Source: CAVVVS01 sp963751355
Lineage (GTDB): Bacteria; Bacteroidota; Ignavibacteria; Ignavibacteriales; Ignavibacteriaceae
Assembly (NCBI GenBank): GCA_963751355.1
Contig: CAVVVS010000005.1
Location: 6,043 to 70,042 of the forward strand
DNA length: 64,000 bases
Direction: 5' to 3'
Shown here: positions 54,248 through 63,045 of the stretch, in pieces
How positions within the stretch are numbered: position 1 is the first letter of the stretch
Layout of the letters: the number at the start of each line of letters is the position of its first letter
Notes under the pieces: model-generated
The model's database searches: none
What the model was told of the DNA's origin: nothing
Seen by the model: only the letters and a program-made list of their open reading frames with translations
Program-made: the position numbers and the translations under genes

Positions 54248-55452
54248 TAAATTAAATTTCCTAAACTATTTTTTATTGTATTCAAATCTTTATCTCCTCT
54301 GCCACTGATATTAACGATTATTATATCTTCATTTTTTGTTTGTGGCATTAAAATATTTAAATAGGCTACCGCATGAGCAGATTCGAGAGCGGGAATAATT
54401 CCTTCCGCCCTTGATAAAAGTTGAGTCGCCTCAAGAGCTTCATTATCGGTAACAGAATTATATTTTGCAAAGACTTCATCTTTTAAGTAACTATGTTCAG
54501 GACCAACTCCGGGATAATCGAGTCCCGCTGAAATAGAATAAACTTCCGTAACCTGTCCATCGCTATTTTGTAATAAATAAGTTTTCATCCCCTGGAAAAT
54601 CCCTTCACGCCCCAGCGTTAGAGTAGCACAGTGTTTCTCCGTATCAGTTCCCATACCTGCGGCTTCCACTCCAATCAATTTGGTTTGCGAATTTATAAAA
54701 GGATAAAAGATTCCTATAGCATTGCTGCCTCCCCCGACGCAGGCAACAATATAGTCAGGCAGTCTGCCTTCTTTTTCAAATATTTGTTGTTTTGTTTCTA
54801 TGCCGATGACCGATTGAAAATCTCTTACAATCATGGGATATGGATGTGGACCAACAACAGAACCAATAATATAATGTGTAGTCTCTACATTTGTAACCCA
54901 ATCACGGATCGCTTCGTTGGCTGCATCTTTTAAAGTTTTGCTGCCGGATGTAACCGGAACTACTTCGGCGCCTAATAATTTCATTCTGAATACATTTAAA
55001 CTTTGCCGTTCTATATCAACTTCGCCCATGTACACGATGCATTTCATACCGAATTTTGCACAAGCTGTCGCGGTTGCAACACCGTGCTGCCCTGCGCCTG
55101 TTTCCGCAATTATCCTTTTTTTATTGAGCTTTTTTGCCAGAAGAATCTGTCCCAATGCGTTATTAATTTTATGTGCACCGGTATGACAGAGGTCTTCTCT
55201 TTTTAAATAAATTTTACCCTTACCGAAATGTTTTGTCAATTTATCGGCAAAAGTTAACGGAGTTGGTCTGCCTGTATAATCCTTATTCAATGAATTTAGT
55301 TCGGATATAAAATCCTCATCTGTTTTTAATTTTAAATAAACTCCTTCAAGATCTTTTAAAGGGGTTATAAGTGTTTCCGGTACAAATTTCCCTCCGTATT
55401 TTCCGTAACGTCCATTTTCATCTGGCTGAAGATAATTATCTAATTTCTGCAT
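54247..55452 (-). CDS. trpB: Tryptophan synthase beta chain
   Basis: 401-residue PLP enzyme joining indole and L-serine. PLP-binding Lys in GAHKINNALGQ, catalytic Glu in AETGAGQHGV, and the phosphate loop GGGSNAIG. The start GRYGKYGGKFVPETLI is typical of TrpB1, the form acting with TrpA. Overlaps the end of the aroF gene by 17 bp and the trpA start by 1 bp. Complete. Confidence 0.98.
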   Translation of the reverse strand: MQKLDNYLQPDENGRYGKYGGKFVPETLITPLKDLEGVYLKLKTDEDFISELNSLNKDYTGRPTPLTFADKLTKHFGKGKIYLKREDLCHTGAHKINNALGQILLAKKLNKKRIIAETGAGQHGVATATACAKFGMKCIVYMGEVDIERQSLNVFRMKLLGAEVVPVTSGSKTLKDAANEAIRDWVTNVETTHYIIGSVVGPHPYPMIVRDFQSVIGIETKQQIFEKEGRLPDYIVACVGGGSNAIGIFYPFINSQTKLIGVEAAGMGTDTEKHCATLTLGREGIFQGMKTYLLQNSDGQVTEVYSISAGLDYPGVGPEHSYLKDEVFAKYNSVTDNEALEATQLLSRAEGIIPALESAHAVAYLNILMPQTKNEDIIIVNISGRGDKDLNTIKNSLGNLI

Positions 55453-56470
55453 AAGACTTCATTTTTTTATTTACTATTGGAGCAAGCTGTTCGACTTTTT
55501 CTAATAAATTTTTAAAATTCTTTGGGGTTAATGATTGGAAACCGTCGGATAATGCTTTATCCGGGTGGTTATGAACTTCAATCATTAAACCGTCTGCACC
55601 GCAGGCGATAGCTGCCATTGCCATGGGCGTTACCTTATCCCACATACCTATTCCATGGGACGGGTCAACTAATATGGGAAGATGAGATTGTTTTTTAATA
55701 ACGGGTACTGCATTAAGGTCTAACGTGTTCCTGGTCATCGTTTCAAAAGTTCTTATACCTCTTTCGCACAAAATAACATTCCGGTTGCCCTGCGAAAGGA
55801 TATATTCCCCACTCATTAGAAGATCTTCTATTGTGGCAGCAAGTCCTCTTTTTAGAAGAACCGTATTCTGCAATAAACCTACCTGTTCTAGCAGGCTGAA
55901 GTTTTGCATATTTCTTGCACCAATTTGAATGACATCAGCCACTTCCGAAATAGCAGGCAGAGTATCCGTGTCTTTTGCTTCGGTTACAATCATCATTCCA
56001 AGTTCTTTTTTCACTTCCGCAAGATATTCCAATCCCTCCTCTTTAAGTCCTTGGAAGGAATACGGACTGGAACGGGGCTTGTAAGCACCTGCCCGCAAAA
56101 ACTTGATACCCATTTCTTTAAGTTCTCCGGCAATGTCAAATAATTGCTGGCGGCTTTCAATAGAGCACGGGCCGGCGATAACCGTTAATTCTTTTCCTCC
56201 GATTAATGAATCACCCATCTCAATAATAGTATCTTCCTGTTTCATTTCCCTGCTTACTAATTTATAAGGTTTGGATACTCGGAAAACATCTTCAACAGAA
56301 TCCATAATTAAAAATTCTTCTAATGTCAGTTCGTTTGTGGGCCCGGTTACACCGACAGCAAGTTTGAAATTACCGGTTATTAGATGCGGTTTGCAATTAT
56401 TTTCGATTATTTTATCATATACTTTATCCATGTCCTCTTTAGGTGTATCCAACTTCATCATAATTACCAT
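55436..56470 (-). CDS. aroF: DAHP synthase (AroF/KDOP type Ibeta) with regulatory domain
   Basis: 344-residue first enzyme of the shikimate route: phosphoenolpyruvate plus erythrose 4-phosphate to DAHP. The N-terminal ~75 residues (MMKLDTPKEDMDKVYDKIIENNC...) are the ferredoxin-like regulatory domain known from the Thermotoga-type enzyme, which gives feedback control. The aldolase barrel has AGPCSIES, GAYKPRSSPYSFQGL, and VDPSHGIG. It sits between trpF and trpB, so its supply is tied to tryptophan attenuation. AGGAG lies 5 bp before the ATG. Confidence 0.95.
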   Translation of the reverse strand: MVIMMKLDTPKEDMDKVYDKIIENNCKPHLITGNFKLAVGVTGPTNELTLEEFLIMDSVEDVFRVSKPYKLVSREMKQEDTIIEMGDSLIGGKELTVIAGPCSIESRQQLFDIAGELKEMGIKFLRAGAYKPRSSPYSFQGLKEEGLEYLAEVKKELGMMIVTEAKDTDTLPAISEVADVIQIGARNMQNFSLLEQVGLLQNTVLLKRGLAATIEDLLMSGEYILSQGNRNVILCERGIRTFETMTRNTLDLNAVPVIKKQSHLPILVDPSHGIGMWDKVTPMAMAAIACGADGLMIEVHNHPDKALSDGFQSLTPKNFKNLLEKVEQLAPIVNKKMKSYAEIR

Positions 56471-56472
56471 TT

Positions 56473-57084
56473 TTAGCTCCTAATATTTGATAGTTTATTA
56501 AAAAAAATCTTTACTTTTTCCCCATCCTTTATTCCAGGTTTAACTTCCAACGACGATGACAAATCAACGGCAGCCGGATTTATTTTCTTATAAATGAACT
56601 CAATGTTATCTAAATTAATACCGCCTGCCAAAATGACTCTGGTTCTAAGATGTTCCGGTATTAAATCCCAATTAAAAATTTTCCCTGTCCCTCCGTATCC
56701 GGCTTTTGAATACGTGTCTAACAAATATGAAACATTCTTAAATTCGTTTAATACAGTAAAATCAAACCCGTTATTAATTCTAAAACTTTTGATAACCGGT
56801 GCAAATAATTCCTCTGCATGTTCGGCACTTTCATCACCGTGTAATTGTACTGCATTAAGTTTTATTTTTTCTGTAATGTTGTTTACAATCTCAATGGATT
56901 CATTAACAAATACTCCGACTTTAAGTGTAAAAGGGGAGAGACGCGAAATAATCTCGGATGCAGATTGCGGTGAAATATATCTTTTACTCTCTCTGTAAAA
57001 TATAAAGCCTAATGCATCGGCACCGTGTGATTCACATAATAGTGCATCTTCTATATTTGTAATTCCGCAAATTTTAACCTTCAT
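56473..57084 (-). CDS. trpF: Phosphoribosylanthranilate isomerase
   Basis: 203 residues. Converts phosphoribosylanthranilate to CdRP by an Amadori rearrangement. The start MKVKICGITNIEDAL holds the catalytic Cys, and LDTYSKAGYGGTGKIFNW the general acid Asp. LAGGINLDN binds phosphate. Overlaps trpC by 11 bp; aroF begins 2 bp after its stop. It is a separate enzyme, not fused to TrpC. Complete and of normal length. Confidence 0.96.
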   Translation of the reverse strand: MKVKICGITNIEDALLCESHGADALGFIFYRESKRYISPQSASEIISRLSPFTLKVGVFVNESIEIVNNITEKIKLNAVQLHGDESAEHAEELFAPVIKSFRINNGFDFTVLNEFKNVSYLLDTYSKAGYGGTGKIFNWDLIPEHLRTRVILAGGINLDNIEFIYKKINPAAVDLSSSLEVKPGIKDGEKVKIFFNKLSNIRS

Positions 57085-57868
57085 TTGAACACCATTCTTT
57101 TAACTGCTTAACACCTTCTCCGGTATTTTTAAATTTCATGAGATGTTCACCCACTAATACTGCATCGGTATTAATTTGTTTTAAGAATTCGATATCTTCC
57201 TTTTTATTTATCCCGCTTTCGGAAACTAATATCGTTTCAGCCGGAATCATTTCTGAAAGCTTTGCCGTTGTTTCCAGACTAACGGAGAAGTCTTCCAGAT
57301 TGCGATTGTTGACACCGATGACCGGATTTAACTTAAAATCTATTTTATTTAGTTGACTTTCCGAATGAAGTTCCAACAAAACTTCGAGTCCTATTTCGTA
57401 AGCCGCGTTACTTAATGCATTTATTTGATTTCCTGAAAGTGCCTCACAGATTAGTAATATGATATCTGCACCGGATGCTTTTGCCTCATACACCTGATAT
57501 TCATCGATTATAAAATCCTTTCTGAGTAGAGGAACAGATTTTATTTTTGCGATGTCACTTAATAATTTAATACTGCCGCTGAAAAATTTTTTATCGGTTA
57601 GAATAGAAATAGCATTGACTCCGTTCTCCAAATATTCTTCTGCTATTTTCATATGATTGAAATCTTCTTGAATAATTCCTTTTGACGGAGATGCTTTTTT
57701 AATTTCGGCTATTATTGAAATATCACTGTCTTTAGTGATTTCGTTCTTAAAACTCAATGACTTTTCTTCGAAAAATTCCATATTTGAAAACGAGTTTAAT
57801 TTGTAACGTTTTCTCAAATGAAGAATTTCTTCTTTTTTTACTTCTAATATTTTTTCGAGAATGTTCAT
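57074..57868 (-). CDS. trpC: Indole-3-glycerol phosphate synthase
   Basis: 264 residues. Closes the indole ring from CdRP. Signatures are IAEIKKASPSKGII with the catalytic Lys, LRKDFIIDEYQVYEAKASGADIILLI, GVNNRNLEDF and SESGINKKEDI. Complete. It is preceded by a 94-bp gap to trpD, the largest gap in the operon, which has no obvious terminator. Confidence 0.97.
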   Translation of the reverse strand: MNILEKILEVKKEEILHLRKRYKLNSFSNMEFFEEKSLSFKNEITKDSDISIIAEIKKASPSKGIIQEDFNHMKIAEEYLENGVNAISILTDKKFFSGSIKLLSDIAKIKSVPLLRKDFIIDEYQVYEAKASGADIILLICEALSGNQINALSNAAYEIGLEVLLELHSESQLNKIDFKLNPVIGVNNRNLEDFSVSLETTAKLSEMIPAETILVSESGINKKEDIEFLKQINTDAVLVGEHLMKFKNTGEGVKQLKEWCSNEG

Positions 57869-57962
57869 AATCTGTTCATTTTGAAATATCTTAAAATCAT
57901 ATTCTCACTTTCAATTCTAATTCCACGCCTTGATAAGGAGAGGAAAACAGAGTGATGTCGTT

Positions 57963-58988
57963 CTATGCAGCACAAGCGACGGAGAATTTTTTCAATTCGT
58001 TAAGCTTTGCCAAAGCCGCACCGCTCAGAAGGGAATCTTCAGCAGCTTTTTGGCAATCCTTCAAATTCTGGGAGTAACCTGCGCTATAAAGGGCTAAAGC
58101 CGTATTAGCTGCAATTGTATGATATGCACCGTTTTTGTTTTCATTTGAAAACACATCCAAAATGATTCGTGCATTTTCAACAGGTGTTCCGCCCTCAATT
58201 GCATCGAAGGATATTTTGGGATAACCGAAAGTTTCATTCGAGATAGTATACGACTTGATTTCTTCACCAAGGTTGTATTCCTGGATTTCTGTAATGTCTC
58301 CCAAGTAAATTTCATCATACTTATCAATGCTGCATAAGAAACAGACTTTATCGAAATTTAAATATTTTGCCGCTTGCGACATTGTCTTAGCCGCTTGTAA
58401 ATTAAACGTCCCAATTATTTGTCTTCTAACACCGGCAGGATTCGTCAACGGTCCTAACATATTGAATACTGTTTTAATACCTAATTCACGCCTTACCGGG
58501 GCAGCATATTTCATTGCAGGATGATATTGCGGTGCAAATAGAAATGCAATTCCAACTTCATTCAGTGCTTTTGCGGACTGCTCTTTTGACATGTTAATAT
58601 TTATTCCCAGTTCTTGAAGAACATCCGCGCTTCCGCATTTGCTCGAAATGGAGCGGTTGCCGTGCTTTGCCACTTTCACACCCGCACCCGCTGCTGCAAA
58701 AGCCGTAGCAGTTGATATATTAAAACTTCCCGAATTATCACCGCCGGTTCCGCAAACATCAATTACATTATCCTCATCTACGTCAAGTTTTAGACTATTA
58801 TCCTGCATTGCTTTTGCGAAGCCCGCAACTTCGGCAGGAGTTTCCCCTTTAGACTTAAGGGCAATTAAGAATCCAGCAAGATGTGCATTATTAACATTGC
58901 CGCTCATTATTTCGTTCATAACTTTGGAAGATTCTTCAAAAGTAAGATCTTCTTTTTCTATAACTTTTTCTAAATATTCTTTTATCAT
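57963..58988 (-). CDS. trpD: Anthranilate phosphoribosyltransferase
   Basis: 341 residues. Adds phosphoribose from PRPP to anthranilate. PRPP-binding GTGGDNSGSFNIST, KHGNRSISSKCGSADVLQELG and NMLGPLTNPA motifs are intact. AGGAATCATG context gives a good ribosome site (GGAGG in reverse reading, 5-9 bases before the start). Begins 25 bp after trpG. Not fused to TrpG, unlike the enterobacterial form. Confidence 0.97.
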   Translation of the reverse strand: MIKEYLEKVIEKEDLTFEESSKVMNEIMSGNVNNAHLAGFLIALKSKGETPAEVAGFAKAMQDNSLKLDVDEDNVIDVCGTGGDNSGSFNISTATAFAAAGAGVKVAKHGNRSISSKCGSADVLQELGININMSKEQSAKALNEVGIAFLFAPQYHPAMKYAAPVRRELGIKTVFNMLGPLTNPAGVRRQIIGTFNLQAAKTMSQAAKYLNFDKVCFLCSIDKYDEIYLGDITEIQEYNLGEEIKSYTISNETFGYPKISFDAIEGGTPVENARIILDVFSNENKNGAYHTIAANTALALYSAGYSQNLKDCQKAAEDSLLSGAALAKLNELKKFSVACAA

Positions 58989-59013
58989 GATTCCTCCAAT
59001 TAAGCCCGTTAAA

Positions 59014-59580
59014 CTATAATGACAACCAATTTTTGATTATGTTTTTACCTTCAAGTGTTAATATTGATTCCGGATGAAATTGAATCCCTTCAACCGGAAA
59101 ATGTTTATGCCGGATTCCCATAACAATTCCGCCTTCCGTTTCGGCAGAAATTTCCACAATATCAGGAAGAGATTCTCTATCTACAATTAAAGAATGATAT
59201 CTTGTTGCCGTAAAGTCCTGTTCAATATCTTTAAAGATGGTTTTATTATCGTGTTTTATCTTTGATGTTTTACCGTGCATCAAAACAGGCGCTTTAACGA
59301 CTCTTCCGCCGTAGATGACGCTGATTGCCTGATGACCGAGGCAAACTCCCAGCACCGGAACGTTTTCTCCGAATATTTTTATGGCGGTGAGAGAAACTTT
59401 AGAATCTTCCGGCTTACCGGGTCCCGGAGAGATTAATATTTTATCAGGTTTTATTTCCAAAATTTGTTCTTCATTTATTTCATCATTTCGCTTCACAACC
59501 AGTTGATGGTTGTATTCTCCCAATAGCTGCACTAGGTTGAACGTAAATGAATCGTAGTTATCAATTACCAGGATTATCAT
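59014..59580 (-). CDS. trpG: Anthranilate synthase glutamine amidotransferase subunit
   Basis: 188-residue class I amidotransferase giving ammonia to TrpE. Catalytic Cys in GVCLGHQ, His/Glu in FHPESILT; SPGPGKP and YDSFTFNLVQLLG at the start are typical. The ATG at 59580 is preferred over the TTG one codon earlier. It overlaps the end of trpE by about 20 bp, which should couple their translation. It may also serve as PabA for folate synthesis, since such subunits are often shared. Confidence 0.95.
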   Translation of the reverse strand: MIILVIDNYDSFTFNLVQLLGEYNHQLVVKRNDEINEEQILEIKPDKILISPGPGKPEDSKVSLTAIKIFGENVPVLGVCLGHQAISVIYGGRVVKAPVLMHGKTSKIKHDNKTIFKDIEQDFTATRYHSLIVDRESLPDIVEISAETEGGIVMGIRHKHFPVEGIQFHPESILTLEGKNIIKNWLSL

Positions 59581-61036
59581 CAATTACCTCTGCATGTTTT
59601 AATGCATTAACTAAAGCCGCTGATTTATTTTTTATTTCTTTTGCCTCAAGTTCAGGAAGGCTATCGGCTACAATTCCGGCACCAGCCTGCCAGTAAATAG
59701 TATTATCTTTTACAAATAATGTTCTGATAGCAATGCACATATCCAGGTTTCCCGAAAAATCAAAATAACCTACTGCACCGGCATAGACATTCCGGGGGAC
59801 ATTCTCATATTCATCTATTAATTGTATTGCACGAATCTTCGGAGCGCCTGTAACGGTACCTGCAGGGAAACATGACATCAATGCATCAATTGAATCTTTT
59901 TCTTCCGCAATTATGCCTTCAACCTTGGAAACAATATGCATTACATGAGAATACCTCTGAATTTTCATTGTTTCCGTTACTTTCACACTACCGTATTCAC
60001 AAACTCTTCCCAGATCATTTCTTCCTAAGTCCACCAGCATTGTATGTTCGGCTAATTCCTTGGGATCATTGATTAAATTTTGTTCCAATGCTTTATCTTC
60101 CGCCGGAGTCTTTCCGCGGCGTCTAGTACCTGCAATCGGAAGTACCTGTGCTTTCCTGTTTTTAACTTTTAAAAGATCTTCCGGTGAAGTTCCGATAACT
60201 TTAAAATTATTTTCGAATTCGAGGTAGTACATGTAAGGAGACGGATTAATTATTCTTAATGCCCGGTACACATTCAGCGGATCACCCGAAAATTCGCTTG
60301 AAAATCTTTTGGACAATACTATTTGAAAGATATCACCTTCAACGATATTATTTTTGCCTGCTTCTACTTGTTTATAAAATTCATCCGGATCAAAATTTTC
60401 TTGAATTGTTCCTTTTAGATTAAAGTCGGATGTGTATTCTATAGGCTTTTTTAACTCTTCTTTAAGTTTATGAATTTCCCTTTTAGCTTTTTGATAAGCC
60501 GCAGTTATATCGGTGTTCTCGTCAATTTTGACATTTGTAATTAGTATGATTTGATGTTTGTAATGATCGAAGGCAAGGATGGTATTGTATATCCCGAATA
60601 TAGAGTCGGAATTATTGGAGTTTTTTGATTTGAATTTTATAACATTTTCAACGAGAGCAATATTTTCATAACCAAGATATCCAACTATTCCTCCGGTGAA
60701 ATCCGGCAGTTCCTCCAGTTTAGGCTGATTATATTTTTGAATTTCTTCTCTGATGAAATTGAATATCGAATCATTCACACTTTCCGGATTACCGTTATTT
60801 TTGGCGGATATTTTTCCCCCGCAATTAGAAATAATTTTTTCGGGATTTTTTCCGATAAAAGAATATCTTGCCATAGATGCCGAACCTTCAACGGATTCCA
60901 GCAGAAAATTCTGTTTATCGCGTTCTCTTATCTTAAGATAAGCTAACACGGGTGTAAGTAAATCCGCAGTTATAATTTCATAGACCGGGATTAAATTATA
61001 CTTTTTTGAAAGCTCTATAAACTTTTCTAAATTCAT
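59561..61036 (-). CDS. trpE: Anthranilate synthase component I
   Basis: 491 residues. Converts chorismate and ammonia to anthranilate, the committed step of tryptophan synthesis. The N-terminal LLESVEGSASMARYSFIG has the LLES Trp-binding motif of feedback-inhibited enzymes; the chorismate-binding domain has FQIVLSKRF, IAGTRRRGKTPAED and FPAGTVTGAPKIRAIQLIDEYE. First structural gene of the operon, 78 bp after the leader peptide stop with a terminator in between. Confidence 0.98.
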   Translation of the reverse strand: MNLEKFIELSKKYNLIPVYEIITADLLTPVLAYLKIRERDKQNFLLESVEGSASMARYSFIGKNPEKIISNCGGKISAKNNGNPESVNDSIFNFIREEIQKYNQPKLEELPDFTGGIVGYLGYENIALVENVIKFKSKNSNNSDSIFGIYNTILAFDHYKHQIILITNVKIDENTDITAAYQKAKREIHKLKEELKKPIEYTSDFNLKGTIQENFDPDEFYKQVEAGKNNIVEGDIFQIVLSKRFSSEFSGDPLNVYRALRIINPSPYMYYLEFENNFKVIGTSPEDLLKVKNRKAQVLPIAGTRRRGKTPAEDKALEQNLINDPKELAEHTMLVDLGRNDLGRVCEYGSVKVTETMKIQRYSHVMHIVSKVEGIIAEEKDSIDALMSCFPAGTVTGAPKIRAIQLIDEYENVPRNVYAGAVGYFDFSGNLDMCIAIRTLFVKDNTIYWQAGAGIVADSLPELEAKEIKNKSAALVNALKHAEVIDDNPGN

Positions 61037-61052
61037 AAAGTTGCCGTAAAAT

Positions 61053-61087
61053 AAAAAACCCCTCTCAGTGAACTGAGAGGGGTTTTT
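61053..61087 (-). terminator. trp attenuator terminator
   Basis: CCCCTCTCAGT (61059-61069) and ACTGAGAGGGG (61072-61082) make an eleven-base stem flanked by A6 and T5, so on the minus strand it ends in a U-run. It lies between the leader peptide and trpE, 17 bp before the trpE start. Confidence 0.92.
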
Positions 61088-61113
61088 ATAGTTAATAATT
61101 ATTTATCTCAAAA

Positions 61114-61209
61114 TCACTGGATCATACTATCTGACGTACTAAACCACCACCAATAACTTTTGGAAAATTGATTATTAGTGCGATAATATGTTCCGGTAAT
61201 GTTTTTCAT
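61114..61209 (-). CDS. trpL: trp leader peptide with three consecutive Trp codons
   Basis: A 31-residue frame starting at the ATG at 61209-61207 contains SYWWWFS, i.e. TGG-TGG-TGG at 61152-61144, and ends with TGA at 61116-61114. It lies between a strong promoter and an intrinsic terminator in front of trpE. This is the layout of ribosome-mediated attenuation: when Trp-tRNA is scarce the ribosome would stall on the Trp codons and the terminator would fail to form. I did not find a convincing antiterminator by eye. No clear Shine-Dalgarno is visible, which is common in this phylum. Confidence 0.85.
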   Translation of the reverse strand: MKNITGTYYRTNNQFSKSYWWWFSTSDSMIQ

Positions 61210-61220
61210 AATTTGAAAAG

Positions 61221-61250
61221 CAAATATACAATACTTTTTGTATTTGTCAA
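61221..61250 (-). promoter_or_regulatory. Promoter of the trp operon
   Basis: On the minus strand TTGACA (61250-61245) is followed after 16 bases by TATATT, and this extends to TATATTTG (61228-61221). It therefore fits both a sigma-70-like promoter and the Bacteroidota TTG-N19-TAnnTTTG form. It starts transcription just before the leader peptide. Confidence 0.82.
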
Positions 61251-61397
61251 GTCCCAATTGAACAGACATTTCATTTTAAATGCTAACTTCTTTAATTAAA
61301 GGGAGTGAGCAAATGCCCTGAATATTAAATTTCTTGAAAGTATAAATAAAATAGATGTATATTTGAAACTGATATTTTTATAAAAAATTGAATTAAT

Positions 61398-61754
61398 ATG
61401 AACAGGGAAATGTTTAAATCCAAAATTCACCGCGCTACCATTACTATGGCGGATTTGTATTATGAAGGCAGTATAACAATAGACAAAAATTTGTTAGACG
61501 AGGCAAATATATTACCTTTTGAAAAAGTGCAGGTTGTGAACATAAACACAGGCAGCAGGCTGGAAACCTATACATTGGAAGGACCGGCGGACAGCGGGAT
61601 GATTTGTCTGAACGGTGCGGCAGCCAGGTTGGGTGCAGTAGGTGATGAAATAATAATAATCACCTATGCGCAGATGACCGAGGAAGAAGCACGAAATCAT
61701 AAGCCTAAAATTGTATTGGTGGACGGGGATAATAAAGTAAAGAAAGTTATTTAG
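61398..61754 (+). CDS. panD: Aspartate 1-decarboxylase proenzyme
   Basis: 118 residues. Makes beta-alanine for pantothenate and CoA. The proenzyme cleaves itself at G24-S25 in YYEGSITID to give the pyruvoyl cofactor; Lys9 in MFKSKIHRATIT and the AAARLGAVGDEIIIITYAQM region are conserved. Transcribed alone, divergently from the trp leader. Length standard. Confidence 0.96.
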   Translation: MNREMFKSKIHRATITMADLYYEGSITIDKNLLDEANILPFEKVQVVNINTGSRLETYTLEGPADSGMICLNGAAARLGAVGDEIIIITYAQMTEEEARNHKPKIVLVDGDNKVKKVI

Positions 61755-61771
61755 CTGCGAAAATTGAAATG

Positions 61772-61808
61772 AAAGAATCCCTCAAATACATGATTTGGGA
61801 GATTCTTT
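61772..61808 (+). terminator. Hairpin after panD
   Basis: AAAGAATCCCTCAAAT pairs with ATTTGGGAGATTCTTT over a 5-base loop, but there is no good T-run. Weak terminator or processing hairpin. Confidence 0.55.
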
Positions 61809-61989
61809 AGAGAGACATATTTTTAATACAAAACGGTTTTTCTCAAATCATAAAATGAGGAAAGCCGGATATAATTACCTATATTTAATACGCTTAATTA
61901 AATTAGTGATGCAGTTAGTGAGAGTTTATTAAGATCATTGATTTTATTGTACGATTTAGTTAAAATGTACTCAAATTTTTGGTGATGTT

Positions 61990-62490
61990 ATGAAAAAATA
62001 CTTAATTATCTTATTAACATTTTGTTCCTTTCCGCTATTTGCGCAATATAAAAATCCGGCATTCCCGCAAGAAAACGTAAAAGATGGAATTCTCTCTAAA
62101 AATTCATCTAATTTGTTTGGATTTATTGATCCAAACAATTTTGAAATGCATCAATCTTATAGCATGTCATATTCATCATTTGGTTCGCAGGGAATGGCTC
62201 TCGGGGTGTATACTAATAGAATGATGTACAAATTCAATAATAAATTAAATGTTCAATTAGATGCCAGTATCATAAACTCACCTTACAATACTTTCGGCAA
62301 GAATTTTTCAAACAGCATCAACGGCTTTTATATTAGTCGTGCAGCCGTTAACTGGAAACCTTTGAAAGATGTTTCAATCTCGTTGCAATACAGAAATTTA
62401 CCAGGAGGCTTTTATTCGGATTATTACGGCGGATATGGTTCCGGTTTATATAACAGTATACTTGGCGAGGGTCAGTTCTTCGGGAGATAG
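61990..62490 (+). CDS. Secreted protein of unknown function
   Basis: 166 residues with a clear signal peptide ending PLFAQ. The mature part contains GFIDPNNFEMHQSYSMSYSSFGSQGMALGVYTNRMMYKF and later LNVQLDASI and VSISLQYRNLPGG, suggestive of beta strands. It ends in a glycine/tyrosine-rich tail (DYYGGYGSGLYNS). The type is common in Ignavibacteria; function unknown. It precedes a LytR_C gene by 54 bp. Confidence 0.75.
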   Translation: MKKYLIILLTFCSFPLFAQYKNPAFPQENVKDGILSKNSSNLFGFIDPNNFEMHQSYSMSYSSFGSQGMALGVYTNRMMYKFNNKLNVQLDASIINSPYNTFGKNFSNSINGFYISRAAVNWKPLKDVSISLQYRNLPGGFYSDYYGGYGSGLYNSILGEGQFFGR

Positions 62491-62544
62491 TATAGAATTC
62501 AAATTGATAACAAATTATAGCTTTTCCACGCGAGATATATATAC

Positions 62545-63033
62545 GTGAAAGGGAAAAAACGATTTAAAAAGTTGCCTAAAGATATCACCTTAAAAACTTC
62601 CGCAACCAATCTATTCTTAAATATTATTATATTGCTTCTCGGCGTTTTCATAATTTTCATTTCATATTCGCTTATTGTTAAGATTGAAGAAAATTCAAAT
62701 TCCAGCAATTCTACTAACAATAAAAAAGCCGCGGCAATTGTTCAAGTAGAAGTGTTAAACGGCTGCGGTGTTTCGGGTGTAGCAAAAAAAATTACAAATT
62801 ATTTACGTCAAAATAAATTTGATGTAGTACAGATGGGTAATTATATCTCTTTTGATATTGAAAATACTCTTGTAATCGATAGAACCGGCAATGAACAAAA
62901 TGCCTTTAAAGTTGCCGATGCCCTGGGGATCAGCAGAAAAAATGTAATCCAACAAATTAATAAAGATTATTTTTTGGATGTTTCTTTGGTAATTGGTAAG
63001 GATTTTAATCAATTAAAACCATTCATTAAATAA
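62545..63033 (+). CDS. LytR C-terminal domain (LytR_C) membrane protein
   Basis: 162 residues. Basic N-terminus, one transmembrane helix (~28-52, LFLNIIILLLGVFIIFISYSLIV), an Asn/Ser linker, and a LytR_C domain (~70-155: QVEVLNGCGVSGVAKKITNYLRQNKFDVVQMGNY...). In other bacteria this domain follows LCP-type transferases; here it stands alone on an anchor. GTG start. Ends 12 bp before rsfS, so they are likely co-transcribed. Role probably wall-related; not proven. Confidence 0.85.
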   Translation: MKGKKRFKKLPKDITLKTSATNLFLNIIILLLGVFIIFISYSLIVKIEENSNSSNSTNNKKAAAIVQVEVLNGCGVSGVAKKITNYLRQNKFDVVQMGNYISFDIENTLVIDRTGNEQNAFKVADALGISRKNVIQQINKDYFLDVSLVIGKDFNQLKPFIK

Positions 63034-63045
63034 AAAGGAATAACC

